Shown here piece after piece: positions 14,046-20,918 of a stretch of DNA of 36,342 nucleotides. The stretch covers positions 1-36,342 of the forward strand of contig DOMJ01000004.1 in assembly GCA_003509895.1 (NCBI GenBank), given 5' to 3'. Below the pieces are notes generated by a model. It was given only the letters and a program-made list of their open reading frames with translations. It made no database searches and had not been told where the DNA came from. The stretch's first letter is position 1, and every line of letters begins with the position of its first letter. Origin of the DNA: Candidatus Uhrbacteria bacterium (GTDB taxonomy: Bacteria > Patescibacteriota > Patescibacteriia > UBA9934 > UBA11717). A program made the translations under genes and the position numbers.

Positions 14046-15947
14046 TTACTCCGCCGTTTTGTTATCCTTTACATCAACGTCTTCCACCTCCGCTTCTTTT
14101 ACGTCTTCCTTTGGTGCCTCTTTTGACTCATCTGCCTTTACCGTCTGTTCTGCCTGATACATCGCGGCTCCTACCTTTTGCGCGGCGTTTGTAAGCACAT
14201 CGGCCGCTTTTTTGATCGCTTCCATATCTTCTCCATCCTTTACCCCCTTGAGCACCTCCAATTTCTCCTCTACATCCTTTTTATCGGCCTCGTTTACCTT
14301 GTCTCCACCCTCCTTGAGCATCTTCTCTGTGGTGTAGATAAGCGTTTCTGCGAGGTTTTTGGTTTCTATCTCCTCACGCTTCTTTTTGTCTGACTCCGCG
14401 TTTGCTTCTGCGTCCTTCTTCATCTTCTCAATCCCTTCTGTACTCAAACCCGTTGAGGAGGTGATGGTGATTTTTTGCTCTGTGCCGGTTCCCTTATCTA
14501 CGGCTTTTACGTTGAGGATACCGTTTGCATCAATATCAAAGCTGACTTCTACTTGTGGAACGCCACGTGGGGCCGGTGGAATACCGGAGAGAATAAAGCG
14601 TCCAAGCGTTTTATTGTCTTGCGCCATCTCTCGCTCTCCCTGCAGCACGTGAATCTCTACGGAGTTTTGATTATCCGCCGCAGTAGAAAAGATTTGTGAC
14701 TTTGAGGCGGGGATCGTGGTGTTACGTTCAATCAATTTGGTAGACACACCTCCCAACGTTTCCAATCCAAGAGACAACGGCGTAACGTCCAGCAAAAGAA
14801 CATCCTTTACGTCTCCCTGCAACACACCGGCCTGTACGGCAGCACCCAAGGCGACCACCTCGTCCGGATTCACGCTCACGTTTGGCTTCTTGCCAAAAAA
14901 TTCTTCCACCGTTTTGAGAACGAGTGGCATACGCGTCATTCCGCCAACCATAATCACCTCATCTATGTCTGACGCCTTCATCCCGGCATCCTCCAAGGCT
15001 TTTTTGCAAGGCTCAAGTGTTTTGATTGTAAGGTCGTGCACCAACTCTTCCAATTTTGCGCGCGTCATGGTCATAACCAAGTGCTTTGGACCATCTACGC
15101 CCTGCGTAATAAACGGTTGATTGATCTCTGACTGTTGCGACGTGGACAATTCAATCTTCGCTTTTTCCGCCGCCTCCTTAATACGTTGTAGAGCAAGTGG
15201 ATCCGCACCAAGATCGATGCCTTCCGCGTTCTTAAACTCGGCAATAATCCACTTAATGATTACCTGATCAAAATCATCTCCACCAAGGTGTGTATCTCCG
15301 TTTGTTGACTTTACCTCCACGGTGTCGTCCGAAATGTCCAAAATAGACACGTCAAAGGTTCCACCACCCAAGTCATAGACCGCAATTTGCTGACCGACTT
15401 TTTTATCAAATCCATAAGCCAAAGCCGCCGCCGTAGGCTCGTTTATAATACGTCGAACCTTGAGTCCTGCAATCTCTCCGGCATCTTTTGTTGCCTGTCG
15501 TTGCGCATCGTCAAAATAGGCCGGCACGGTAATCACCGCCTCCTCAATCTTCTCACCAATCTTTGCCTCCGCATCCGCCTTCAGCTTACCCAAAATCATT
15601 GCAGAGATTTCCTGCGGCGTGTATTCCTTGTCACCCAATGCAACCTTGACTCCCTCGCCCGACTGCACCAACTTAAATGGAAACAGTGCCGCATCTCGCT
15701 TGACCTCCGGATCATCCCATCGGCGACCAATAAGACGTTTGAGAGAAAACAGTGTGTTGCCGGGGTTTGTAACCGCCTGTCGTTTTGCGGCCACTCCCAC
15801 CAGTCGCTCACCTGTTTTGGATTGTGCCACAATAGAGGGTGTTGTTCTGTGCCCTTCTGCGTTTTCTAAAATGAGCGGTTTCCCTCCTTCAATCACCGCG
15901 ATAGCAGAGTTTGTTGTTCCGAGGTCAATGCCGAGTATTTTTGCCAT
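14046..15947 (-). CDS. dnaK: Chaperone DnaK (Hsp70)
   Basis: 633 residues, full-length. An ATP-driven chaperone that works with DnaJ and GrpE. The nucleotide-binding domain starts ILGIDLGTTNSAIAVIEGG, with AVITVPAYFDDAQRQATKDA, VYDLGGGTFDVSIL and VIMVGGMTRMPLV in order. The interdomain linker VLLLDVTPLSLG leads to a complete substrate-binding domain and helical lid, ending in a charged tail (VEDVDVKDNKTAE). The family's typical EEVD-like end is not exact. Third gene of the hrcA operon, 23 nt after grpE; expected to be repressed by HrcA through the CIRCE-like site. Confidence 0.98.
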   Translation of the reverse strand: MAKILGIDLGTTNSAIAVIEGGKPLILENAEGHRTTPSIVAQSKTGERLVGVAAKRQAVTNPGNTLFSLKRLIGRRWDDPEVKRDAALFPFKLVQSGEGVKVALGDKEYTPQEISAMILGKLKADAEAKIGEKIEEAVITVPAYFDDAQRQATKDAGEIAGLKVRRIINEPTAAALAYGFDKKVGQQIAVYDLGGGTFDVSILDISDDTVEVKSTNGDTHLGGDDFDQVIIKWIIAEFKNAEGIDLGADPLALQRIKEAAEKAKIELSTSQQSEINQPFITQGVDGPKHLVMTMTRAKLEELVHDLTIKTLEPCKKALEDAGMKASDIDEVIMVGGMTRMPLVLKTVEEFFGKKPNVSVNPDEVVALGAAVQAGVLQGDVKDVLLLDVTPLSLGLETLGGVSTKLIERNTTIPASKSQIFSTAADNQNSVEIHVLQGEREMAQDNKTLGRFILSGIPPAPRGVPQVEVSFDIDANGILNVKAVDKGTGTEQKITITSSTGLSTEGIEKMKKDAEANAESDKKKREEIETKNLAETLIYTTEKMLKEGGDKVNEADKKDVEEKLEVLKGVKDGEDMEAIKKAADVLTNAAQKVGAAMYQAEQTVKADESKEAPKEDVKEAEVEDVDVKDNKTAE

Positions 15948-15970
15948 ATGATTTGATTTATTATTGTGAT

Positions 15971-16549
15971 CTATTGTGCATTCTTAACGGGAGCTTTTGC
16001 TACAACTACGCGAGCAGGGCGAATCAGCTTATCAAAGAGTTTAAAACCGCGCTGGAGCACCTGTAAAATCGTCCCTTCCGGTTGATCGCTTTCTCGTTCC
16101 TCCGCCGACTCTTGCTCATTTGGGTTGTAGATGCCCGTTGGCTCCAGTACGATGAGTCCCTGCTCGGTCAGCTTATCCAACAAGAGTTTTTGCACATGTT
16201 GCATGCCCAGAAGCCAGTTTTGCATCTCCTTTTGTGTTGCCTCGTCGCAGCGCTCCGTGTTTGGCGTCTGCCGCATGGCCGCATCAAAGTAATCAATGGT
16301 TGGAATCAGGTCCTGAATCAGTGCCGTATTGGCGTACCTGGCAAACTCCATTCGCTCCTGGGAAGAAGATCGTTTAAGGTTCTCATAATCCGCAAGCGCG
16401 CGTTGCCAGCCGGCTAAATACTCTGCGGCAAGCTGATCTGAGGTTTTTTGCACCGGCTCCGGTGTTCCCTCCTCTGCAATAGGTTCTGATCCGATTGTTG
16501 TCGGCTCATCTTGCTTGGTTGGTACCTGTTTTGCTGTGTTCTTCTTCAT
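15971..16549 (-). CDS. grpE: Nucleotide exchange factor GrpE
   Basis: 192 residues. GrpE dimers release ADP from DnaK. The N-terminal ~35 residues are acidic and Pro/Thr-rich. A long coiled-coil helix begins near LAAEYLAGWQRALADYENLKR and runs to about residue 100, with the usual FARYANTALIQDLIPTIDYFD. The C-terminal beta domain contains GLIVLEPTGIYNPNEQESA and ILQVLQRGFKLFDKLIRPARV, matching the family signature. Starts 3 nt after the hrcA stop. Confidence 0.96.
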   Translation of the reverse strand: MKKNTAKQVPTKQDEPTTIGSEPIAEEGTPEPVQKTSDQLAAEYLAGWQRALADYENLKRSSSQERMEFARYANTALIQDLIPTIDYFDAAMRQTPNTERCDEATQKEMQNWLLGMQHVQKLLLDKLTEQGLIVLEPTGIYNPNEQESAEERESDQPEGTILQVLQRGFKLFDKLIRPARVVVAKAPVKNAQ

Positions 16550-16552
16550 ACG

Positions 16553-17245
16553 TTAATGGGTAAGGAGTCTTCTTACTTCCCGCAATAAGGCGCGGTTATA
16601 ACCGTAGTTCATCCGTGTGGGGCCGATGATGCTCACCACTCCGTGCACGCCGGACGGATCATCAAAGGAAATAAACAAGGAGGACAGTTGCTCACCAAAC
16701 GGATTCTCATTTCCAATAAGGATGCAAACATCGTTAAATCGTTTGCGCATTAACTGAGCCATGGTTGCGTCCATTACATCCATTAGCTGACTAAATCGGC
16801 GCATCTGATCCGCACTTGCAAACTCGGGAAGTTCAAACAGTTTAGAAATACCTGTTGTATACGCATGCCGTGGACCGAGGGTAAAGACAACCGCGTTACC
16901 CGTGAGTGCCGCCAGTTGGACGCAGAGCTGCCGTAACCGCACCTCCATATTACGTACGCGCGACTGTTCTACAAGCTGCTTATACTCGCGCTCAAGCTGA
17001 CGTTTTTGCTCCAGGAACGTCTCTATGTAATAGCGATATCCTTTGTCTGTGGGAACACGTCCGGCCGACGTGTGGGGAGAGACCAGGTAGCCTTCTTCCT
17101 CCAGTTCAGCAAGATCATGACGAATCGTGGCACTGGACACACCAACGTCCGACCGCATCGCCAGTGAAGATGAACTTACCGGGTCTGCGGTTTGGATGTA
17201 GCTTTCTACAAGGAGTTTGAGTAGTTGTTCTTGTCGCTCGGTCAT
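16553..17245 (-). CDS. hrcA: Heat-inducible transcription repressor HrcA (short form)
   Basis: 230 residues from the ATG at 17245. A GTG five codons upstream lies inside the CIRCE-like operator and is unlikely. HrcA represses chaperone operons by binding CIRCE. The N-terminal winged helix is complete (TERQEQLLKLLVESYIQTADPVSSSSLA, then VSSATIRHDLAELEEEGYL), followed by SPHTSAGRVPTDKGYRYYIETFL. The protein is about 110 residues shorter than the ~340 usual in Bacillus: part of the GAF-like core and insert is missing, while the C-terminal SIIGPTRMNYGYNRALLREV is kept. It heads its own operon and so is probably autoregulated. Confidence 0.94.
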   Translation of the reverse strand: MTERQEQLLKLLVESYIQTADPVSSSSLAMRSDVGVSSATIRHDLAELEEEGYLVSPHTSAGRVPTDKGYRYYIETFLEQKRQLEREYKQLVEQSRVRNMEVRLRQLCVQLAALTGNAVVFTLGPRHAYTTGISKLFELPEFASADQMRRFSQLMDVMDATMAQLMRKRFNDVCILIGNENPFGEQLSSLFISFDDPSGVHGVVSIIGPTRMNYGYNRALLREVRRLLTH

Positions 17246-17253
17246 GGTCTGTA

Positions 17254-17280
17254 TTAGCACTCACCATTCTACTCTGCTAG
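17254..17280. promoter_or_regulatory. Degenerate CIRCE operator
   Basis: One half is perfect (TTAGCACTC, 17254-17262), then a 9-bp spacer, then CTCTGCTAG (17272-17280), matching only five of nine bases of GAGTGCTAA. It overlaps the -10 and the predicted transcript start of hrcA. Confidence 0.7.
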
Positions 17281-17294
17281 TTATTGTGTGTCAA
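17266..17294 (-). promoter_or_regulatory. Promoter of hrcA-grpE-dnaK operon
   Basis: TTGACA (17289-17294), 17-bp spacer, TAGAAT (17266-17271) on the minus strand; a vegetative-type promoter covered by the CIRCE-like operator. About 20 nt separate the -10 from the hrcA ATG; no Shine-Dalgarno is seen. Confidence 0.8.
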
Positions 17295-17331
17295 GAATCG
17301 TCTCCTTTTCTCTCAGCCGGAATACACAAAT

Positions 17332-17355
17332 AAAAAAACCCTGTGCTGCAAGGGT
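17332..17355 (-). terminator. Terminator of the K+ channel gene
   Basis: Stem ACCCT/AGGGT (17338-17342 with 17351-17355) with a run of seven T residues on the minus strand just after the stop. Confidence 0.65.
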
Positions 17356-17362
17356 CCTTCTC

Positions 17363-17698
17363 TTATCTGTGACGTTTGCGTATGGAGTGCCCTTTGCGTT
17401 TTGCTACTCGGTCATGATACCGAGCAAAGACAACCTCTCCCACAATACCAATACTTAAAAACATCAACGGGATGCTCAACAAGGCATAGATACTTGTTAT
17501 CAGCCGAGAAGGGTCTGAGGAAGGTGTCAGATCTCCGTAACCCACCGTCGTCACCGTAGAAACAGAAAAATAAAACGCTTGGATCCATGTCCAATCCTCC
17601 AGCCGATGAAAGATGATTGTTCCTCCTATCAACAATGACGCCAAGAGAACAAAAATCAGGCTGATGCGCTTAATAAGCTGATGCGTTATCGCATTCAT
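17363..17698 (-). CDS. Two-TM potassium channel
   Basis: 111 residues. The first membrane helix is at about 13-30 (SLIFVLLASLLIGGTIIF). A pore helix and selectivity filter follow, STVTTVGYGDLTP, with TVGYGD at 51-56; the second helix is at about 69-92 (SIYALLSIPLMFLSIGIVGEVVF), and a short basic tail ends the protein. This is the KcsA-like minimal pore that assembles as a tetramer. No regulatory RCK or cyclic-nucleotide domain is attached. A monocistronic gene with an extended -10 (TGATACAAT) 6 nt before the ATG, so probably leaderless. Confidence 0.9.
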   Translation of the reverse strand: MNAITHQLIKRISLIFVLLASLLIGGTIIFHRLEDWTWIQAFYFSVSTVTTVGYGDLTPSSDPSRLITSIYALLSIPLMFLSIGIVGEVVFARYHDRVAKRKGHSIRKRHR

Positions 17699-17704
17699 AA
17701 AGCT

Positions 17705-17713
17705 ATTGTATCA
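17705..17713 (-). promoter_or_regulatory. Extended -10 promoter (TGATACAAT) of the K+ channel gene
   Basis: TGATACAAT on the minus strand, 6 nt before the ATG; leaderless geometry. Confidence 0.55.
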
Positions 17714-17776
17714 ATAACGAGTTCTTTTCTCTCATTTTTGTGTGGATAACAACTATGATCAAACAGAGGTTTCCCC

Positions 17777-17805
17777 TTGACAAAACAGGTCTTTTGAGAT
17801 ATGTT
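17777..17805 (+). promoter_or_regulatory. Promoter of the 17939 orphan gene
   Basis: TTGACA (17777-17782), 17-bp spacer, TATGTT (17800-17805). A leader of about 125 nt follows, with a hairpin around 17842-17880 (AAGCGC..TGTTTA pairing with TAAACA..GCGCTT). Confidence 0.7.
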
Positions 17806-17938
17806 CATTTTGTTGGAAAGGTTTATTGAGTCTGTGAGATAAGCGCTGTGTTTATCGATCATTGGTAAACAAGGCGCTTGTCTCATGCACGAGATGGCCG
17901 TGACCGTCCGAAGACGGATCGATTCTAGGGAGACGGTG

Positions 17939-18808
17939 ATGAAGAATTTCACACCCCCGCAGTTGGACATGTTCCGGGAGGCCGCCGCATTGGAGGCCTC
18001 CGTACTCAACCTCAGCCGAGCCCAGTTCCAAGGAGTCCTGGGCCACAAGAGGCTTCGCGGCATGCTGCGAGACCTTCTGGTGGAGCTCGGACAGGAGCGC
18101 CCGCCCAACGCGGACGAGGCTCGCGTGCGTCTGTGGGACCATTTCCTGGGGGTCTCCGATACCCGCAAGGTCTTCGGGGACCTGATCTCGGACAACATGG
18201 TCCGAGAACTGGGCGACGTGCCTGATGCTCTGCTGGCTCGTGTCAAGGCGAGCCAAAGTTCGGGCGAGATGCCGCACCTCCGGCTCTTCCTGGATCCGGG
18301 GCTGTCTATCGACGTCATGGTCCAGGTGCGAGGCGTCAACTACCGGTCCACCTACGGCGACATGATGCTCGCCAGTACCAACCAGCCTTGCTGGCGGCTG
18401 ATGGATGTTCGCCGCTTGCACAACCAGAGTGCCCGGCGGATCCTGACCATGGAGCTGATGGGTCTTCTCTCCAAGGGCATCAGCCAGACGGGTGAGTTGA
18501 AGCAGCTCCAGCTCGTCCGCAAGGACACCGCTGGTCACACGGTCTATATGACCTCGCGACAGGAGGTTCAGGGCCACAAGGTGCAAATTATCGGGTCGGT
18601 TCGGCCGAGCCAGGAGATGACCATCACGGTCCCCCTGATCCGTCCGTCGAACCAGGAATGCCGGCACGCGACGCCGGAAGAGATCCGATCCGCCTACAAC
18701 AGGGAGATTGCGCTGGAAAGCGTTACGCTGCCTGACGGGAGGCGGTTCTTCTCCACCAGGATCGACGGAGTCGTTGTCCTGGTGAGCGAGATCACCTGGA
18801 TCAAGTAG
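17939..18808 (+). CDS. GC-rich orphan gene, 289-residue protein of unknown function
   Basis: The start at 17939 is chosen because GGGAG stands a few bases before that ATG; an in-frame ATG at 17885 has no such site. The protein has no signal peptide or membrane segment and no motif recognised by eye. The N-terminal half is helical and charged (PPQLDMFREAAALEAS; FQGVLGHKRLRGMLRDLL). The middle has LFLDPGLSIDVMVQVRGVNY. The C-terminal half looks beta-rich and ends RRFFSTRIDGVVVLVSEITW. Codons are strongly G/C-ending, unlike neighbours. It is a self-contained unit with its own promoter, long leader, ribosome binding site and terminator. The open antisense frame 17852-18844 is judged a shadow. Confidence 0.82.
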   Translation: MKNFTPPQLDMFREAAALEASVLNLSRAQFQGVLGHKRLRGMLRDLLVELGQERPPNADEARVRLWDHFLGVSDTRKVFGDLISDNMVRELGDVPDALLARVKASQSSGEMPHLRLFLDPGLSIDVMVQVRGVNYRSTYGDMMLASTNQPCWRLMDVRRLHNQSARRILTMELMGLLSKGISQTGELKQLQLVRKDTAGHTVYMTSRQEVQGHKVQIIGSVRPSQEMTITVPLIRPSNQECRHATPEEIRSAYNREIALESVTLPDGRRFFSTRIDGVVVLVSEITWIK

Positions 18809-18827
18809 CCCAGCGCCTAGCACCCAC

Positions 18828-18870
18828 GAGGGGGGCGTCCGCAATCCTGCGGGCGTCCCCTCTCATTTTA
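18828..18870 (+). terminator. Terminator of the 17939 gene
   Basis: Long imperfect GC stem (GAGGGG.. at 18828 pairing with ..CCCCTC ending at 18862) around the centre CCGCAATCCTGCGG, then CATTTTATC. It resembles the terminator after the 28913 gene. Confidence 0.75.
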
Positions 18871-18881
18871 TCTATTCCCTA

Positions 18882-18910
18882 TTGACGACTTCCGTTCTTT
18901 CTTATATCCT
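18882..18910 (+). promoter_or_regulatory. Promoter upstream of the tRNA-Glu locus
   Basis: TTGACG (18882-18887), 17-bp spacer, TATCCT (18905-18910). It points into the tRNA-Glu fragments and the intact tRNA. Confidence 0.55.
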
Positions 18911-18935
18911 CTCGTTGCGTTTATTCTTCAAAAGA

Positions 18936-18982
18936 CCCCATCCCGGCCTTGCCGGAGACAGCGGGTTCTCATCCCGTTTACG
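18936..18982 (+). pseudogene. tRNA-Glu-like relic with a palindrome in place of the D-arm
   Basis: GACCCCATC resembles the tRNA-Glu 5' end. CCGGCCTTGCCGG then stands where the D-arm would be, and ACAGCGGGTTCTCATCCCG matches the anticodon arm of the intact gene with compensated stem changes. No T-arm or 3' acceptor strand follows. Confidence 0.4.
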
Positions 18983-19013
18983 CTCGATCGTTGCTGAAGC
19001 GCAAAAATAGAAT

Positions 19014-19035
19014 GGCCCCATCGTCTAACGGTTAG
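19014..19035 (+). pseudogene. 5' fragment of tRNA-Glu
   Basis: 22 nt are identical to the first 22 nt of the intact tRNA-Glu (acceptor strand plus D-arm to GGTTAG). The match stops abruptly where a palindromic repeat (19036-19064) begins. Confidence 0.8.
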
Positions 19036-19040
19036 CCCGG

Positions 19041-19064
19041 CGGAGCCTGGTCCGGCTTCGCCGG
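19041..19064 (+). repeat. Palindromic dispersed repeat, copy 1
   Basis: CGGAGCCTGG followed by TCCGGCTTCGCCGG; 21 of 24 bases match 36231-36254, and the hairpin half also resembles 18942-18958. It is inserted at the breakpoint of the tRNA-Glu fragment. Confidence 0.6.
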
Positions 19065-19086
19065 AGACGTACATCTAATAAAATTC

Positions 19087-19221
19087 ATGTATTATCTCTA
19101 CATAATAAAGAGTGATGTGTTTGATCGTATTTATATCGGTACAACAGCCCATATAGATACGCGTGTAACACAACACAAAATAAAGATTTTCTGTAATACG
19201 GCCCCATCGTCTAACGGTTAG
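19087..19221 (+). pseudogene. Truncated GIY-YIG nuclease N-terminus
   Basis: An ATG-initiated frame of 44 codons. Residues 1-32 (MYYLYIIKSDVFDRIYIGTT..DTRVTQH) match the start of GIY-YIG family proteins: YYxYIxKS, then YIGxTxxxxxRxxxH, with catalytic Tyr and Arg26. After about 37 codons the frame runs into the tRNA-Glu gene and stops at TAG 19219-19221, so at least half of the ~80-100-residue domain is missing. Family members include housekeeping UPF0213 proteins and mobile endonucleases; which it was cannot be told. It lies between the tRNA-Glu 5' fragment and the intact tRNA-Glu gene. Confidence 0.75.
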
Positions 19222-19274
19222 GACAGCAGGTTCTCATCCTGCAAATCCGGGTTCGATTCCCGGTGGGGTCACCA
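19200..19274 (+). tRNA. tRNA-Glu (CTC)
   Basis: A complete cloverleaf of 75 nt with encoded CCA. Acceptor GGCCCCA pairs with TGGGGTC (one G-T pair). The anticodon stem GCAGG/CCTGC encloses loop TTCTCAT, giving anticodon CTC. T-arm CCGGG TTCGATT CCCGG. An intrinsic terminator follows immediately. The start abuts the truncated GIY-YIG frame, and pieces of this gene are repeated on both sides. Confidence 0.95.
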
Positions 19275-19409
19275 ACAAAAATGCATCAGCTTGCCTGGTG
19301 CTTTTTTGTTGGCACCTCCCGCGGAAATTGAATAAGAGGGATGGTAAGGGAGAACTTCTCCCTTACTTGGGGAGGGTAACAGCGAATCCGTTTTACGGAT
19401 GAGTGCCCT
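19263..19409 (+). repeat. 147-bp direct repeat, copy 1 (starts in tRNA-Glu 3' end)
   Basis: Identical to 20613-20759 except for about five substitutions. It spans the last 12 nt of the tRNA, the terminator, and a block with further hairpins (GTAAGGGAGA/TCTCCCTTAC; ATCCGT/ACGGAT). No coding frame is evident in it. The remainder to 19473 holds another hairpin region (CCTAGG pair) and no gene. Confidence 0.9.
19272..19312 (+). terminator. Terminator of tRNA-Glu
   Basis: A long stem from CCAACAAAAATGCATCAG to CTGGTGCTTTTTTGTTGG; the T-tract lies within the right arm. A second copy is in the repeat at 20622-20662. Confidence 0.75.
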
Positions 19410-19473
19410 AGGGGCGGAAGCTCCTAGGGAGAGTGGAGCCGCCCATAGTCACGGGCGTGCGAAGCGACGTGAG

Positions 19474-19491
19474 TTCCCGGTGGGGTCACCA
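19474..19491 (+). repeat. Repeated 3' end of tRNA-Glu (second copy)
   Basis: TTCCCGGTGGGGTCACCA is identical to 19257-19274 of the intact tRNA. It looks like an attachment-site-type duplication left by integration. Confidence 0.75.
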
Positions 19492-19492
19492 G

Positions 19493-19527
19493 AAACATCG
19501 TCTCAGAAATGAGGCGATGTTTTTTTG
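19493..19527 (+). terminator. Terminator after the second tRNA-Glu 3' end
   Basis: A 13-bp stem (19493-19505 with 19510-19522, loop GAAA) with a run of seven T residues. The sequence differs from the terminator following the intact tRNA. Confidence 0.85.
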
Positions 19528-19586
19528 TAATATTCCATATCCCTCCCTGATCCCTTTTACAAAGCTTTGAGGGGTGTATTCATTGG

Positions 19587-19595
19587 TGCTATACT
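19587..19595 (+). promoter_or_regulatory. Extended -10 promoter (TGCTATACT)
   Basis: TGCTATACT, 10 nt before an in-frame GTG at 19606; leaderless geometry, no -35 evident. Confidence 0.45.
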
Positions 19596-19605
19596 TAGTT
19601 CACTG

Positions 19606-20361
19606 GTGGTAAGTATACATTGTTTATACTCTTCACTGGTTTTTTCATCAAGACTGTTGTGTATGGACGTTATGAAAATGACACCGAAGATTTATCGAGA
19701 TACCCCTTTCTTCTTTTGGAGCATGGTTGTGTACTTTTTGGTATTTCCGATCTTGTATCTTGTCATGGATATTTTCCTTGCCGTGTCCATTATTTTTCCT
19801 CTTGTTCTCATCGGATCGATAGGGAGCCTGATAAAAGATCGGTTGTTGGGCAAGGTTGGATCAATCTTACTTCTGCTTCCATTAGTCTTAGGGTTCATTC
19901 CAGAAGGTTCGAAAGAATTTCTCGAGGGCGTGTCGAGGTTGTATCCATATTTACTGATGCTGTTCTTTGTCGTTATTTCTGTCGTGGAATTTCATAAACA
20001 GTTCAAACAAAGAGTGCATGTAGAAGATAAACGTTTGACCGTTCTAAAGAGAGGTCTTGCTGTGAATGCATTTGTTGTATTTTTCGCAGGCTGGCAAGGA
20101 CTTGTTGACTATTCAAATGGTCAGACCCAGCCATTCCTATTGGCTATTGAAGAAAACGTGCCCTTCTTCAATAGCGTAAAACTTTTACATTTCATCCTTC
20201 CTGTATTTGCACTCATCTCACTTGTGGGATTCTGCGCTTCTCTTTTCATCTATCTCAAGCATAAAAGATACGGCAAGTACGTTCTTTGGTACGCGCTATC
20301 CTTATGCGTATCGTTGTTGCTGTTTAGCTTTTTGTTCATGCTAGGCATCGCAGGTGTTTAG
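19606..20361 (+). CDS. Polytopic membrane protein within the tRNA-Glu repeat island
   Basis: 251 residues if the GTG at 19606 is used; the ATG at 19663 (MDVMKMTPK) is the main alternative and gives 232. About six hydrophobic segments are visible, including MVVYFLVFPILYLVMDIF, ILLLLPLVLGF, LLMLFFVVISVV, AVNAFVVFFAGW, FILPVFALISLVGFCASLF and YALSLCVSLLLFSFLFMLG. Between them, FHKQFKQRVHVEDKRLTVLKR forms a basic loop. No family motif is recognised. It is the only clear gene between the two 147-bp repeats, so it may be cargo of a small integrated or duplicated segment. Codon use is AT-leaning, unlike the GC-rich genes on both sides. Confidence 0.65.
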   Translation: MVSIHCLYSSLVFSSRLLCMDVMKMTPKIYRDTPFFFWSMVVYFLVFPILYLVMDIFLAVSIIFPLVLIGSIGSLIKDRLLGKVGSILLLLPLVLGFIPEGSKEFLEGVSRLYPYLLMLFFVVISVVEFHKQFKQRVHVEDKRLTVLKRGLAVNAFVVFFAGWQGLVDYSNGQTQPFLLAIEENVPFFNSVKLLHFILPVFALISLVGFCASLFIYLKHKRYGKYVLWYALSLCVSLLLFSFLFMLGIAGV

Positions 20362-20612
20362 GATTTCTTGGGGCTGGTTAGAGAGAAGTTCTCAGATACT
20401 CACTCGGAACACATCCAGTATTTCACTTGGTGTTTTGTTTAGAGCAGTTATTACATTCTTATTCGAAGAAGTGTCTTTAAAATCTCCTAATAATACGGTA
20501 GTACATTGAATTAGATAACTCTTCCCGATCCGTCATACCCCCGCCACAACCAACTCTCGAAACTCCATCCACCCCCTCATCTCCTCCACCCATTGGTTCC
20601 AACGAAGTCCCC
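20362..20612. other. Non-genic stretch with a possible gene remnant
   Basis: No complete gene. On the minus strand about 20538-20620 reads as a protein-like C-terminus (RWNQWVEEMRGWMEFRELV then a stop) that runs out of the repeated tRNA 3' end. It may be the tail of a gene cut by integration or a chance frame. Confidence 0.3.
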
Positions 20613-20759
20613 GTGGGGTCACCAACAAAAATGCATCAGCTTGCCTGGTGCATTTTTGTTGGCACCTCCCGTGGGGATTGAATCAGAGGGATGGTAAGGG
20701 AGAACTTCTCCCTTACTTGGGGAGGGTAACAGCGAATCCGTTTTACGGATGAGTGCCCT
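20613..20759 (+). repeat. 147-bp direct repeat, copy 2
   Basis: Second copy of 19263-19409, 1350 bp downstream, same orientation, again starting GTGGGGTCACCA with its terminator. After it the frame PDVEFLKRKESVVQEQRIKN.. (about 20758-20880, plus) looks like a leftover piece of coding sequence without a start. Confidence 0.9.
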
Positions 20760-20918
20760 CTACCCGATGTTGAATTTCTAAAAAGGAAAGAGTCCGTTGT
20801 GCAGGAACAAAGAATTAAGAACCAACTTAGTCAGGAAAAATATAAAGCCCGTGCTAAGAACGACGCGCTCCCAGTAGAGGGGACTTGTCGTCTCGCGCGG
20901 GGCGAGAGATGGGCGTTC

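Noticed and set aside
17852..18844. 330-codon open frame antisense to the 17939 gene
   Set aside because: GC-rich codon bias opens the antisense frame. The plus-strand gene has promoter, ribosome binding site and terminator; the antisense has none and overlaps both regulatory regions.
18830..20760. CRISPR array
   Set aside because: Repeats around the tRNA-Glu are few, of unequal length and spacing, and derived from tRNA and terminator sequence; no regular repeat-spacer pattern.
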